Part shown: positions 1-10,459 of the stretch, in pieces | Numbering within the stretch: the first letter of the stretch is position 1 | How the letters are laid out: each line of letters begins with the position of its first letter | Source of the DNA: Topomyia yanbarensis | Taxonomy: Eukaryota > Arthropoda > Insecta > Diptera > Culicidae | Length of the DNA stretch: 64,000 nt | NCBI RefSeq assembly: GCF_030247195.1 | Contig: NC_080672.1 | Coordinates: 4,154,001 to 4,218,000 of the forward strand | Direction of reading: 5' to 3' | The notes under the pieces: generated by a model | Seen by the model: only the letters and a program-made list of their open reading frames with translations | Told to the model about the DNA's origin: nothing | Databases searched by the model: none | Position numbers and translations under genes: made by a program

Positions 1-360
1 GCTGGCAGTGTCGAACGCATTCTTCACAATATTCAATCAAAATCTGTTCCATTGCCTGCAGAAACAATTAGGACGCACGCGATCCTCCAAATATCAGTAT
101 TTAGTAGTTCCTTAGATTTTGAAAAATATACTAAAACAGACTATAGGATTTAGATTAAAAAAACCGATTTAATCCACCTAGCAGTGAGATGAGACATTTC
201 TTACACATATCACTGTTGGATTATTCATTAGTTCGCCGAACTCATGCGAAGTAGGCACCCAACTAGAGGTGGGATGAAAACAGTTTCTAGTCCTACACCA
301 ATAAAATCTCGAAGAAACTGAATAGATTATAGAAAATCATTAAAACGAGCGAAATAAAAA
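1..360. other. No gene seen
   Basis: AT-rich sequence with no open frame, RNA gene or repeat that I recognise. It leads into the AATGAAT-rich low-complexity tract. Confidence 0.5.
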
Positions 361-1120
361 ATAAAATAAAAAGGCGTTCAAATTCATAAAATGAGTAGGA
401 TGGTTAATGTAAATTATAAAATACACGAATCAATTTAGATTAGCTCATCAAATGTAAATAAATCAAATGAATTAAATGAATCGGATGAATCAAATGAATC
501 AAATGAAACAAATGAATCAAATGAAAGAAATGAATCAATTTAATGAATGCAGTAAATACAATGAATCAAATGAATGAAATGGATCAAATGAATAAAATGA
601 ATGGAATGAACAAAATGAATAAAATAAATAATAAATGAAATGAATAAATAATCAAATAAACAAAATTAACTGAATTAATAAAATGAATAAAAAGAAGAAG
701 ATGAGCAGAATAAAATTGAAATAAAAAATTAAACGATGTTAAAAGATTAAATTAATCGAAAATTAATATAAAAAATAAATTGTGTCAAATAAATTATTTG
801 AATGAAATGAATAAAACTGAATAAATAGGGTATTAAAATTAAAAAAAAATCTGAACAAATTATATGACAGGAAAAATGAATAGAATGCATTGAATGCATA
901 TAATGAAAACAGTGCATAAAATAAGTTAAATGAATGATATGAATAAAATGCACACAAAGAATAAACTGATCAAAGTGAATCCAAAGAATGAAACGAATAA
1001 AAGAGATAAAAAGACAGATGAACAAATTGAATAAAAAAACAATGAATGAAATAATTAATTAAAATGCAATTATCATATATTTAAAGTTAAAAAATATTTT
1101 TGAATAAAGAAAATGAATAA
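361..1120. repeat. Degenerate AATGAAT/AAATGA low-complexity tract
   Basis: The + strand is built from imperfect repeats of words such as AATGAATCAAATGA and AATGAATAAAATGA, densest at about 470-720 and drifting to A-rich sequence towards 1120. Frames open on the minus strand here are rich in Phe, Ile and His because of composition only. Similar words on the opposite strand (TTCATTTCATTCATT) recur near 22,850-22,920 and 27,415-27,440, so this is a scattered simple-repeat type rather than a single locus. Confidence 0.75.
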
Positions 1121-1740
1121 ACCGGATTGTACGAATTTGAGAACCATTGCATCAGAAGGTTATGAAATGTTTTTGAAAATCCAATCTTCTGATAAATGGC
1201 TAATTAATATATAATGGACTTTCTGGGACTTCCATCCTTTTTTTTTTGTTTTAGCCGTTTCGTTTTCATGCTTCTTTACTTGACGGCGTCGTTTAAGTAT
1301 TATCTGGTGTTTCTACTTAATTGATGGACCGTAATAAGTTATCAGGAACCTAGAACGTTCAATTTTCGTTGGAATTCAAAGTTTACTTTTTGGTCACATA
1401 TTCCTGATTTTTTTGAACAGAATAGAATATGCTGGTCCAGTATTTTAACGCACAATTGAATATAGTAAAGTGAGACAAGGTCACATGTGCTTTCAATCCC
1501 CTTGAACAGAGAGCGACAGAGGAAGAATGTGATTCGTGAATGAGACAGGTAGATATTTCTTTTTCAGTTGCATTAAATTGAATAATGTGAAGTGTCTAGA
1601 ATATATTGGCTCAAATGGCACGTTCCCCGTACATAGTCGGGGATTTGTGCCGTGTGTTTTCATCATTTCCTGAGCGGAAGGAAAGGACAAGGAGGTGTGG
1701 GGAAGTAGACTTGGAAGGGTGGGAAAAACAGCACAAAACA
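1121..1740. other. No gene seen; 3' flank of LINE
   Basis: A short minus-strand open frame (about 1493-1741) has no recognisable domain and abuts the 3' end of the LINE fragment. It may include that LINE's 3' UTR. Nothing else is supported. Confidence 0.4.
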
Positions 1741-1798
1741 AAAAATAAACAACAGGTAAATTAAACTCACAAGTAGTTCAACTTGCCTGCGAATAAGC

Positions 1799-3187
1799 CT
1801 AAAGCTCTTTACCACATTGGATAAGAAACTTTAGTATGTCTCTGAGTTTCAGTCGACCAAACATGGTTTCGTCTATATAAGGACGGCTGAAGACTCGTAA
1901 TCGCAATTGCGCTAGCGCTGGGCAGTTGCATATCAGATGATATGAAGTTCCGTAGTCGGATTCACAAAGATCACATGAAAAAGACTCAGCGCGCTGAATA
2001 GTTGCCATGTGATAATTGAGTTTGCAGTGGCCGGTTAAAGCCCTGGTCAGCATGCCGCAGTGGAGCTTCGAAAAATGTAAGAGATTTTTCGAAACCACTG
2101 GGCATGGTTGTTCTAGAAACGCCTTTGTTTGGCGACACGTTTGTAGATTTCTCCAATAATTGCGGTGCTCGGACGAAGCCCAGGACCGTATTTTTTCCCT
2201 TATCCAACTTGTCGAAATTGGCAGCGCGGGCTCAGGACCAACGAAGTCAATCGCTGAACCTGCCCTGGCCAATTCGTCAGCCCATTCATTTCCAGTAATA
2301 CCGCAATGTCCGGGCACCCAGACAAGGTAGATAGTGTTGACAATGCTTAGTTCTTCGATTTGGGTTCGGCACGCGATCACTAGCTTGGACCGGGATTTGT
2401 CTGAGCTAAGGGCCTTGATTGCAGCCTGACTATCGGAGCAGAAGTTTATAACTCTGCCGGACAAACTCAGTTGAAGGGCCGATTGCACCCCGCACATAAT
2501 CGCAAAGATTTCTGCTTGGAATACAGTACAGTATCTACCTAGTGAGTGAGATTGTTCCAGTCTCATTTCACGACAGTAGACACCAGCACCAGCACGTCCC
2601 TCCATCAGAGAACCGTCAGTGTAACAAACCACTTGCGTTTGTTGTTGTCTTTCCATAAAGCCAGACAACCACTCCTCTCGAGAGGGAATCTTAACATGGA
2701 ATGTCCTGTAAGGAAAACTACAAGTGAGTGTAATATCGCTGGGAGCAAGAATATCTTCACCCCATGTAACCATTTGTGACCACAATCGTGTATGACTGGT
2801 AGCAAGATCAACATGATTACTGTTCCAAAGCCCAGTAACCTGCAGTCTGTATGCATATGATAGTGCTTCTTGTTTTAAGTGTATGTGTAATGGTTTGATA
2901 TTTAGAAGTGCCTCAAGAGCAGCAGTCGGAGTCGTGGTGAAAGCACCAGTCAACGCCATGAGCGCCATTCTTTGCAGATGGTTTAGCTTTGACTGGACTG
3001 TCACCACCTCTCCCCTCTGCCACCACACAAGGCATCCGTATGACAGTATTGGACGTACAATTGTCGTGTAAATCCAATAGATGTATTTAGGTTTGAGACC
3101 CCAGGTCTTTCCAAAAGTTCGTCTGCACTGCCCGAAGGCCATGCACGCTTTCTTGACTCTGAACTGTCTAGGCTTTTGTAATAGCAT
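1799..3187 (-). CDS. LINE ORF2 3' part: RT C-terminus, RNase H, zinc motif
   Basis: An open frame of 462 codons encodes the last part of a non-LTR retrotransposon polyprotein. Residues ~10-130 resemble the region after the reverse-transcriptase core (VRPILSYGCLVWW near 44-56). Residues ~186-312 form an RNase H domain with the expected acidic set: D191 in YTDGS, E226 in QAE, D252 in SDS and D304 in WADE, with VWVPGHCGITGNE just before the last. A C-terminal Cys/His motif (C405, C408, H417, C422) fits the zinc motif at the end of many LINE ORF2 proteins. The polymerase core and endonuclease are missing, so the copy is 5'-truncated, with the junction probably near 3160. The ATG at 3187 is probably not a native start, since family-like sequence begins about nine residues in. 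RNase H points to the I/R1/LOA side of LINEs; I cannot name the clade. Confidence 0.85.
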   Translation of the reverse strand: MLLQKPRQFRVKKACMAFGQCRRTFGKTWGLKPKYIYWIYTTIVRPILSYGCLVWWQRGEVVTVQSKLNHLQRMALMALTGAFTTTPTAALEALLNIKPLHIHLKQEALSYAYRLQVTGLWNSNHVDLATSHTRLWSQMVTWGEDILAPSDITLTCSFPYRTFHVKIPSREEWLSGFMERQQQTQVVCYTDGSLMEGRAGAGVYCREMRLEQSHSLGRYCTVFQAEIFAIMCGVQSALQLSLSGRVINFCSDSQAAIKALSSDKSRSKLVIACRTQIEELSIVNTIYLVWVPGHCGITGNEWADELARAGSAIDFVGPEPALPISTSWIREKIRSWASSEHRNYWRNLQTCRQTKAFLEQPCPVVSKNLLHFSKLHCGMLTRALTGHCKLNYHMATIQRAESFSCDLCESDYGTSYHLICNCPALAQLRLRVFSRPYIDETMFGRLKLRDILKFLIQCGKEL

Positions 3188-3199
3188 AAAAGGCGTACA

Positions 3200-3830
3200 A
3201 TCAGTTGATTATAATGCAGTCTCTTTCCAGCCATTCTTATAGTTTGCATATTGTTTCGTTCGGAATTCTCGTTCAGGAAATATGGATAAATGAGTCCTAT
3301 ACAAACCAATACTGTGAAAAGAAATGGTTCAAACTATCAGGATGGCAAAAATGTAGTCAGATCAACTATCTGTCCAATGCACAAGCTCTGACTGTAATCC
3401 TCGCTAATTTACTTATACAATATGGATAACTCGAACGAAACGTATGCTGAATTATCTAATGCCTCTCTACTAATTGTAACTGCCATTGAAACATCATTTG
3501 AAGTGTACTCAGTATAGAGCACATATGGACGACGATAAGTTAGAAGACACACTGTACTTGCATCCCCCATCGAGAGTGGGGACTTTGGGCGACTTCTTTT
3601 CCCGGATCTAATTCGTGGATATTTTTGGGTTTTGATCCATTATTTTTCATGAAAGTTCATACCAAAACAACGAATGTGCATTTTCAATAATATCACCACA
3701 AAAAGTGTTCTCAGTTTTTTCATGACATGTTTGAGCATGTCTCTTCTCAAAATGTTCATCATCAAACATCCATATTGCCCAGTTAAGCCAAATATTGTTA
3801 TGAGTTAGCCATGAATATCCTTAATTATAG
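3200..3830. other. No gene seen
   Basis: AT-rich sequence between the LINE fragment and the first copy of repeat A, with only short unremarkable open frames. No domain, RNA gene or terminal repeat is recognised. Confidence 0.4.
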
Positions 3831-3834
3831 TATA

Positions 3835-4245
3835 TATACCAGCTTTGAATAAAACTGAATTAAATTTGAGTTGATGTAGTTTTCGATTTTTGGTCACCTG
3901 TCTACCCATAGTGCAACGTTTCGAAGGGATACCTATTTCAAATAGTTATAGTTTTCCCATTATGTAAATATTTTGAAAATTTTCTGAGGTTTACAAATAT
4001 TTTATTTGCCATGTATGATATATTATTAATCTTGTTTCCGCGACTCTCTTCTACACTAAAATGCAAAGAAAATAATAGGGTAACAGCAGACAAAAAATAG
4101 TTTTGTTTTCTCAAACCTTCACAATTACATCGCATACATGAAATTAGCTTGAATATTAATAGATTAGCAGAGGATCTTATCACACAACTTAAAAATGGAT
4201 ACAGAAATAGCAAGATAGATGTGAGTCGTGACAGTTGCCATGAAC

Positions 4246-4307
<62 letters not shown>

Positions 4308-4830
4308 GGAGGGTATGTGAGGAATGGCAAATGATGGTTCATGCCCAGACCCTATTTTATAGGTATATTATGCGATATATTGTTTCCTTACATCCTTATT
4401 ATAAATAATGTAAGTAGTGATTTTTGCGCCATAACAAAACATAAATCTTGCAAAGAGCTAAATTTTCGCTAGAGTTTTTGGATTCAAAAATACAATTTCT
4501 TTCGGTGATGCATGAGTATAATTATATGAGCAATCTTTTATTTCTACTAGGTGAATTACTTGATAATCTGTTTATTAATAGACCAAAAGCCAACATGTAT
4601 TAATACAAAAGCCAACATGTACTTCACAATTGAACGCAACGCATAATCCAAGGGATAAATACTAAAAACAAAAGAATTTGGCACCGCCAAGCTAACGCAT
4701 TTGTGCCTATCAAATAAACGAAATGAATAAAAAAAAGGGATAAATACATGAACTCTAAAAAAAACTTCATTATGAACACATTATTTTGTTTTTGAAGTGA
4801 ACTCACATTATGGTATTTTAGAAACAGTTC
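3835..4830 (+). repeat. Dispersed repeat A, copy 1
   Basis: This stretch aligns by eye with 20,680-21,460 (same strand) and 21,530-22,354 (opposite strand). Shared landmarks in order are CATAGTGCAACGTTTCGAAG, a block ending CAGACAAAAAATAGTTTTG, AGATGTGAGTCGTGA followed by CATGAACAC, a GA microsatellite, TCCTTACATCCTTATTATAA, TTTTTGCGCCAT, and CTAGGTGAATTACTTG. No open frame of note and no terminal repeats were found, so its class is unknown. It could be a non-autonomous DNA transposon or a LINE/SINE 3' region. Boundaries are approximate. Confidence 0.7.
4251..4304. repeat. (GA)n microsatellite in repeat A copy 1
   Basis: An uninterrupted GA dinucleotide run of about 54 bp. It sits at the same internal place as the GA run in copy 2 but is absent from copy 3. 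Confidence 0.95.
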
Positions 4831-4979
4831 AGTTATTATAGAGGTAATTCACAAAATGTTTTCAAAATCAAATTCCTTGAATCACGTAGATATGTTTTCA
4901 TACCCCGATATTCAAAATCGGTTTAGTTTTGCCCCTAAAACACCAGTAAAGCAATACTCTGTATGAAACAATCTCATTT

Positions 4980-5440
4980 TTAGTTAGTGGAAATTGGTAA
5001 GCGAGGACTAAAAATACAAAATGTATAATATCTCCGCCGCTCGCGCACGGATTTTGACAGTCTGTAGCTTGTTAGAAAGTTATTTTTACAAGCTTTCTAT
5101 TTGTGTGCATTGTGGGACAATATTGCATTGTTCGAAAGTTATATGCAAAAAAACCTGCCGTGTTTTACAAAGTCGCCCATATCTCAGAAAGTAAACAACA
5201 TATCGAAAATCAAAAATAATAGTGTCAAATGGCAACGTTAGGCCTTTCATTTGAAACTAGTTTCATTAAGATCGGTTCAGCCATTGCTGAGATAATCATA
5301 TGAGATTTTGTACATACATACCGGAAGGGCATACACACAAACATACAGACATTGTCTCAATTTGTCGAGCTGAGTTTTCAAAATTTGAGCGAATCCTATA
5401 CATTTCTTTTGTAAGAAATGTGAAAAAATCGTGATTTACC
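4980..5440. repeat. Interspersed repeat with ACACAAACATACAGACAT motif
   Basis: The stretch contains CGCCCATATCTCAGAAAG, ATCGGTTCAGCCATTGCTGA, CACACAAACATACAGACATT and GTCGAGCTGAG in that order. From memory these phrases recur together in many insect interspersed repeats, often near transposon ends. No coding potential is visible. Assignment to a class is not possible from sequence alone, and the ends are approximate. Confidence 0.45.
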
Positions 5441-5699
5441 GAGAATGAACCGATTCTGAAAACATGTTTTTTATAGCAACACTATTGAAAATAGGCAGAA
5501 GTAACAGAGCTGTGTCGGAGGTAGCAGGCTTCAACAAGGCAAACGTAGGAAAGTTTTAATTCGTAGAAGTCGAATACGGATTCAAAAATACAAACAGCAG
5601 ATCACTACTCCAGTGTTGAGCATACCTACGCACTATAATGAAATTTCAAACCGTATATATTCCAAACAATATTTGCTTTTCGAAAGATGATGTTTTGAT

Positions 5700-5990
5700 A
5701 TCTTATCCACTGTGGTACTTCAGCTGCTCTAGTACCCCTACACGAAAACTCAACCGATTTCGAGTCCAATTACAGAACCAATCTAGTTGTCGCTGTAGTT
5801 CAATACAGTCCAATTCCGATCGCACAATGAGAAACAGTCTAAGATCATCTGCATAGATAAGTTTACATCCTGGTGGAAGGGCATTACAAAGGTCGTTGAA
5901 GAACAAGACGAACAGCAAAGGTCGGAGATTGTTACCTTGAAGTAATGTGATTCGCTATTTCCTCCAACGGTTCGATCTGGTAAGACAGAA
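5700..5990 (-). pseudogene. LINE reverse transcriptase fragment
   Basis: Read on the minus strand, about 85 codons match the centre of a non-LTR reverse transcriptase: a degraded (P)QGNNLRPLL equivalent of the PQGSxLGPLL motif, then LLFVLFFNDL, then the catalytic box IYADD followed by LRLFLIV and a helical segment (ELQRQLDWFCNW). This order is typical of Jockey-like and R1-like elements without a clade-specific feature. The flanks lack the finger motifs and the 3' end, so it is an isolated scrap. It lies just upstream of the BEL remnant on the opposite strand and is unrelated to it. Confidence 0.8.
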
Positions 5991-6254
5991 AAATCTTTTT
6001 ATGAATTGTTTTAAATCGAGTTCCCATTATGTCCGGAATTGTTCTGGGTCAAGATGCCGTACTTGTTCCAAGAAGCACGCTTCTTCATACTTAACCCTTT
6101 GACGACAATCACACTTCTGATAATCAAGCCTGAGTTCTCAGACTGCCCTCATATTACACTCTGGAAAAGTGATTCCTAGAACCGTTTTCCTTCCAACTGC
6201 CCTCGTGAATATTTGTAACGGTAGAGGACGCATCATCTCCGCCCATCGATAAAT

Positions 6255-6830
6255 TAGTCAACCGATTTTGACAGCTCGACGAATTCCATGATGCAAACGA
6301 TGGTCTCCATTGAAACGATACGACGAGAAACATTTCGTTGAGAACACAACCTGGAACTCCGACAGCCCCAGCATCCCAAGCTCGACGAACTACTGTGGCA
6401 GTTAAGGAACAACAAATACCACGTCACCCATCGCTTCTTCTCTCTGGACCGCTTACTCGGTACGAGCCCCGATAAGAAGGCGATGTACCAGAAGCTCATC
6501 CACGAGTACGTGAGATTGGGACATATCCGGGAGATTGGTCTCACGTGCAACCGCAAGCTTAGTACCGTACTCGACGCATCGTGCCGCTTGAATGCCCGGT
6601 ATCTCGCTGAACGATGTCCTGCTTTCTGATACCACCATGCAGGACGCTCTCGTCACGATTGTCCTCCGTTTTCGAATCCATCGGTTCGTAATATCAGCGG
6701 ACTTTGAAAAGATGTACCGGCGGATTTTGGTCCACTTTGCTGACCAACCGCTACAGCGTCCTCTGTTACCGCACTTGGCCTCCACTGGGAGCCGTCGACC
6801 GATTTCCTTCCTCTAAGACGCCGAATTAGA
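6255..6830 (+). pseudogene. BEL pol: reverse transcriptase part, broken
   Basis: Conceptual translation in shifting frames gives, in order, LRNNKYHVTHRFFSLDRLLG and YQKLIHEYVRLGHIREI (the pre-RT segment of BEL elements), VLDASCRLN, GISLNDVLLSDTTMQDALV and then VISADFEKMYRRI, which corresponds to the catalytic motif A region (normally ADVEKMYRQ-like). The motif with the paired aspartates is not recognisable downstream, where the frame collapses near 6780-6830. At least three frame changes are needed to read these blocks, so this is a dead copy. Family assignment rests on the DASxxxxxxSLNDxLxxGPTxQDxL-type phrase, which is characteristic of BEL/Pao. Confidence 0.8.
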
Positions 6831-7555
6831 AGGAATGCATAGTTTTGAACAAACGATCGATCCTATCTCAGTTCAGATATCAGTCATATATCAGTCTTTT
6901 CGACCCCTTAGGTTTGATTGGACCGACCATTGCATAGGCGAACAACATGCTGCAGAGTCTTGTACAGTTTGCCTGTTGATTTCCAAGTCCAAGGTCGCTC
7001 CGATGGGAACTCAAACCATTCCACGCCTTGAGCTATGCGCAGCTCAACTCCTGTCCAGACTTCAGGATAGCATCGACATCACCGCCACCACATATCGGTG
7101 AACCGATTCTTCCATCGTCTTGAACTGGATATCCGCAACTCCATCGACATGGACATGACATCCCACGCTGTTTGGAATCATGTCCCATCCGAAGGCAATT
7201 CCGCCGATCTCGCTTCCCGAGGAATGGACCTCGATGAACTCCTCGCTAGTGCACTTAGCAAACTCAAACTCAAACCAAACGGAGGTCCGAGAGATTACTG
7301 CCCTTCGGGTCGTGAGCGAAGACCCGTCAGATATCGTCGATCGCTATTCCAATCTTCGTCAGCTACTTCGGATCGGCACACTTCTTCGAAGTTTCGCCGA
7401 TAACTGCCTCCATCGCAAGAACCATCAACCAATTCTTGTCGGCCCGTTGACGTCTCTTGACATTGATCGCACTCTGCTGAACCTTGTCCGTCCGAACCAT
7501 ACGACACTTTGCCGAGGAGATAAGCCAACATGAAACTGTTGGAAAAGTTCACCGT
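6831..7555 (+). pseudogene. BEL pol: RNase H/connection part, broken
   Basis: The stretch includes KVAPMGTQTIPRLELCAAQL near 6990-7050, the standard BEL phrase before RNase H. It is followed by DSSIVLNWIS and then VWNHVPSEGNSADLASRG near 7160-7225, the classic BEL block (HVPSxxNPADxxSRG) before the integrase. Between 7225 and 7555 the sequence reads as a degraded linker. Frames switch between blocks, for example at the TGA near 7099, so no continuous protein is possible. The intact appearance of individual blocks suggests moderate age. Confidence 0.8.
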
Positions 7556-8273
7556 AAATCCAAACTACAGTATCTGCACCCGACACTCGTATTCGTGTCG
7601 GCGGCTGGCTTCACAATGCTGGAATACCTATAGAAGGAAGACACCCGATCGTCCTCCCCAAACATCGTCTCACCGAGATGATTGCCACGAGAGAACACCT
7701 TAAATCCGGTCCTAGTCTACTGCTGTCTGGCTTCTCGGTGGACGGAACATGGTTCGTAACATTGTACCCGGCTGCATGGTATGCGCACGTGCCAAATCCA
7801 AATCGTTGCAGCAGCTGATAGGGGATCTGTCATCTGTTCGGGTCAACCATGCGTACCCGTTTCAGAATGTTGGCGTTGACTTGGCTGGGCCAATGTACGT
7901 GAGAACGTCACTCCGAAAGAAAAGATCGCCATTTTTCAAAGCCTACATCACCGTATACGTATGTATGGCTACCAAAGCCGTGGTCAGATCTGACCACCGG
8001 CACATTCATTGCGAGCTTGTGTAGATTCGTCGACCGTAGATGAAAACCTGCGCATATCTACTGTGACAATGCTACGAACTTGGTTGGAGCACAGCGAGAA
8101 CTGGAAGATCTGCGAAAACTTTCCGAACCCAACTTTACCAATATGCAGTAGCAACCGAATGCGTAGGCAACGGAATATAGTTCCACTTCATCCCACCTTA
8201 CTGTCCCACATTCGATGGAATCTGGGAAGCCAGCATGAAATCCGTGAAGACCCTGCTTCGAAAATCCTCGGAA
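7556..8273 (+). pseudogene. BEL integrase N-terminal and core part, interrupted
   Basis: LHPTLDTRIRVGGWLHNAGI and HPIVLPKHRLTEMI mark the region before the integrase zinc finger. PGCMVCARAKSKS gives its last cysteines, and FQNVGVDLAGPMYVR gives the first catalytic aspartate block of the DDE core. The frame then shifts at about 8010. The reading is cut off at 8273 by the target duplication and foldback insertion; the next recognisable pol sequence resumes at 9470. The insertion was not the only lesion, since frameshifts exist on both sides. Confidence 0.8.
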
Positions 8274-8281
8274 ATGCTCAC
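8274..8281. repeat. Target site duplication, left copy
   Basis: ATGCTCAC lies directly before the foldback element and is repeated exactly at 9462-9469 directly after it. An 8-bp duplication is typical of hAT insertions. Confidence 0.85.
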
Positions 8282-9461
8282 TAGACTGCCCAGAAAAATA
8301 ATGAATTTTTGAAAACTCAATCGGCCCACCCCTGAGTCGATTCCTTGTCCCACCAGAAGTGTCTGCTCCAAATTTGAGCCAAATCGAACAAGTCTAGCTA
8401 CCGGACCAACGTGCTTGAAATTTGTATTGGATTTTTCGACAATTTACATGGAGAAAACCCACTTTCGCACATTTTCCCCGCTAGGTGGCACTGTATACAT
8501 CAGATTATTACCAAAAGTGAAACTTAAGAAGATAATTCTATTATCTACAACTTTGTTGAGGACTGCAAAGCGATCCGACTCGAACAAGAAAAGTTATTAA
8601 ACTTTTAACGAAGTGATGTCTGAGTCAGTTTTGCATGGGGCCTAGCAGTGCATGGTAGTGTATCAGTACTAGGTTCTAACAAACTAAACATTTTTATGGA
8701 ATAATGGTTAGATTTAGCTGAATAGTATGTTCGGAAGAATTGTAGTACATAATACTAGTTATGTTTTGGTTAGAAAATTGTAGTTCCATATCTGACCGCA
8801 TAGATGGCGCCAACACTAACTTTTCAACGGAGAGAGATAGAAATTAGGTGTCTTCTACAAAGTTGTAGAACAAGAATATTTCAGTAATTCTTCCAAACAT
8901 CTCGATATTCTGGCAGCAGTGTTCGTTGAAAAGTTAGTGTTGGCGCCATCTATGCGATCAGATGTGGAACTACAATTTTCTAACCAAAACATAACTCGTA
9001 TTATGTACTACTATTCTTCCGAACATACTATTCAGCTAAATCTAACCATTATTCCATAAAAATGTTTAGTTTGTTAGAACCTAGTACTGATACACTACCA
9101 TGCACTGCTAGGCCCCATGCAAAACTGACTCAGACATCACTTCGTTAAAAGTTTAATAACTTTTCCTATTGGAGTCGGATCGCTTTGCAGTCTTCAACAA
9201 AGTTGTAGATAATAAAATTATCTTCTTAAGTTTCACTTTTGGTGATAATCTGATGTATACAGTGCCACCTAGCGACGAAAATGTGCGAAAGTGGGTTTTC
9301 TCCATGTAAATTGTCGAAAAATCCCATACAAACTTCAAGCACGTTGGTCCGGTAGCTAGACTTGTTCGATTTGGCTCAAATTTGGAGCAGACACTTCTGG
9401 TGGGACAAGGAATCGACTCAGGGGTGGGCCGATGGGGGTCATTTTTTTTTCTGTCACTCTA
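8282..9461. mobile_element. Foldback hAT-like non-autonomous element
   Basis: The element starts TAGACTGCCCAGAAAAA and its other end reads, on the opposite strand, TAGAGTGACAGAAAAAA. These are imperfect terminal repeats of the TAGNG type seen in hAT elements. The exact 8-bp duplication ATGCTCAC flanks it. Inside, two long near-identical inverted arms (about 8319-8829 and 8934-9432) surround a ~104-bp loop, so about 85% of the element is palindromic. The open frames of 61 codons on each arm are mirror images and have no known domain, so I do not annotate them as genes. It interrupts the BEL integrase, and pol sequence continues on both sides, which dates the insertion after the BEL copy. No transposase is encoded; mobilisation in trans by a hAT transposase is inferred. 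Confidence 0.85.
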
Positions 9462-9469
9462 ATGCTCAC
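9462..9469. repeat. Target site duplication, right copy
   Basis: ATGCTCAC, identical to 8274-8281, immediately after the last base of the foldback element. Confidence 0.85.
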
Positions 9470-10080
9470 CTAACTGAATCCGAGCTGCAAACAGCATCGG
9501 TTTAGGTCGAGTCAATGCTAAACTCTCGTCCAATCACGCCGTTGTCAGATAAGCATGATCTGACCCCAGCACATATCCTGATTGGTCGTCGATAGAATGC
9601 GGTACCTGATCCAGATGTCCGTGAAGTTCCTAAATCCAGGTTGTCTCGATAGGAACGAGTACAACAGCTAACTCAACGCTTCTGGACCCTGCAACATCGC
9701 AACCGTTGGACAGAAGCCATTGACAATCTAGCCGTTGATTTCATCGTCGCTCTTAAGGATGAGAGAACACCGCCATTGAAATGGGACGCGTGCTCAGTGT
9801 TCAGTTCGTCCCTGATGGCCTTGTTCCTGTCGCCACCATCAAGTCGATCTTTGGCATTGTTCAACGTTCCCGAAGTTCTGCTTAGTTCCGGATGAAGTCG
9901 CGCAATCCAGCGTGCCACAGAGTCCCGCATCAACTAGCATCCCTGCGACAACCACGCTAAATGAAGGCTCTTGCTCAGGGAACAGAGCCGCCGGACGAGA
10001 TCCCGGCTCGGGAAAATGAGTCGCCAGACCAGTTTCTAGACCAAGCTGGGGGGTATCGGGCGGTTTATGGTTCACCTGTA
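9470..10080 (+). pseudogene. BEL integrase end and C-terminal domain, broken
   Basis: Pol reading resumes after the foldback element with LTESELQ, then SRPITPLSDKHDLTPAHILI near 9530-9585. This matches the BEL phrase that ends the integrase core (NSRPLTPxSxDPxDLxxLTPGHFLIG). Next come QQLTQRFWTLQHRNRW and KDERTPPLKWDA, the C-terminal domain with its conserved PPLKW, followed after a frame change by GRVLSVQFVPDG. A near-terminal LDQAGGYRAVYG lies at ~10,040-10,075. One substitution to TAG and two frame changes are visible. The continuity with 7556-8273 across the insertion supports a single original element. Confidence 0.8.
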
Positions 10081-10084
10081 AAGA

Positions 10085-10459
10085 ATCAAGCCTCGCCGTT
10101 TGGGCTCCTAGTACTCCAGGCTGGAACTTTTAGTTAAGTGCCCCATTCTAATTTGTCAAACCAGTTCACGTACAGATGTTCCTCCTTTACAGCACACCAC
10201 TCCCGGACAGTCTCCTGCAGTCGGATCCGACGCACCTTGAGAAAGCATCCTGGAAGTTGTAAGGAGGCCTGTACCGGAAAGACGTATCCAGATCTCCATA
10301 TCACGTTGAACGTCAATCATCGCAAGAAGCTCGAATTTTCGCCGCTGATTTCCATTGAATTCCTTAAAATTTCATTGGCGGCCGGAATGTTAAATACTCA
10401 CCTCTAATTCTGCAACACATTTTATACAATGTAAATATCTGAAAATACTTACCTAGCCC
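10085..10459. other. Unassigned spacer after BEL pol
   Basis: Two overlapping open frames on opposite strands (~10,134-10,407) have no recognised domain. The stretch may be BEL 3' untranslated sequence, but no polypurine tract or LTR edge is clear. Confidence 0.35.

Larger units (their letters stand above)
6250..10080 (+). mobile_element. Decayed BEL/Pao LTR retrotransposon (pol region)
   Basis: The + strand carries, in the BEL/Pao order, a reverse-transcriptase part (~6250-6830), an RNase H/connection part (~6960-7555), an integrase zinc region and core (~7556-8273), and the integrase end (~9470-10,080). The last two are separated by an inserted 1,180-bp foldback element. The frame changes many times and stops interrupt it, so no polyprotein is made. 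No gag, protease or 5' LTR was recognised upstream. A possible 3' LTR lies far downstream, beyond the minisatellite (13,871-14,187), but that link is hypothetical. Confidence 0.85.

Noticed and set aside
747..1025. 92-codon Phe/His/Ile-rich minus-strand frame
   Set aside because: Pure consequence of the AATGAAT low-complexity tract.
8415..9338. Two nearly identical 61-codon frames on opposite strands
   Set aside because: They are the mirror-image arms of the foldback element, not genes.
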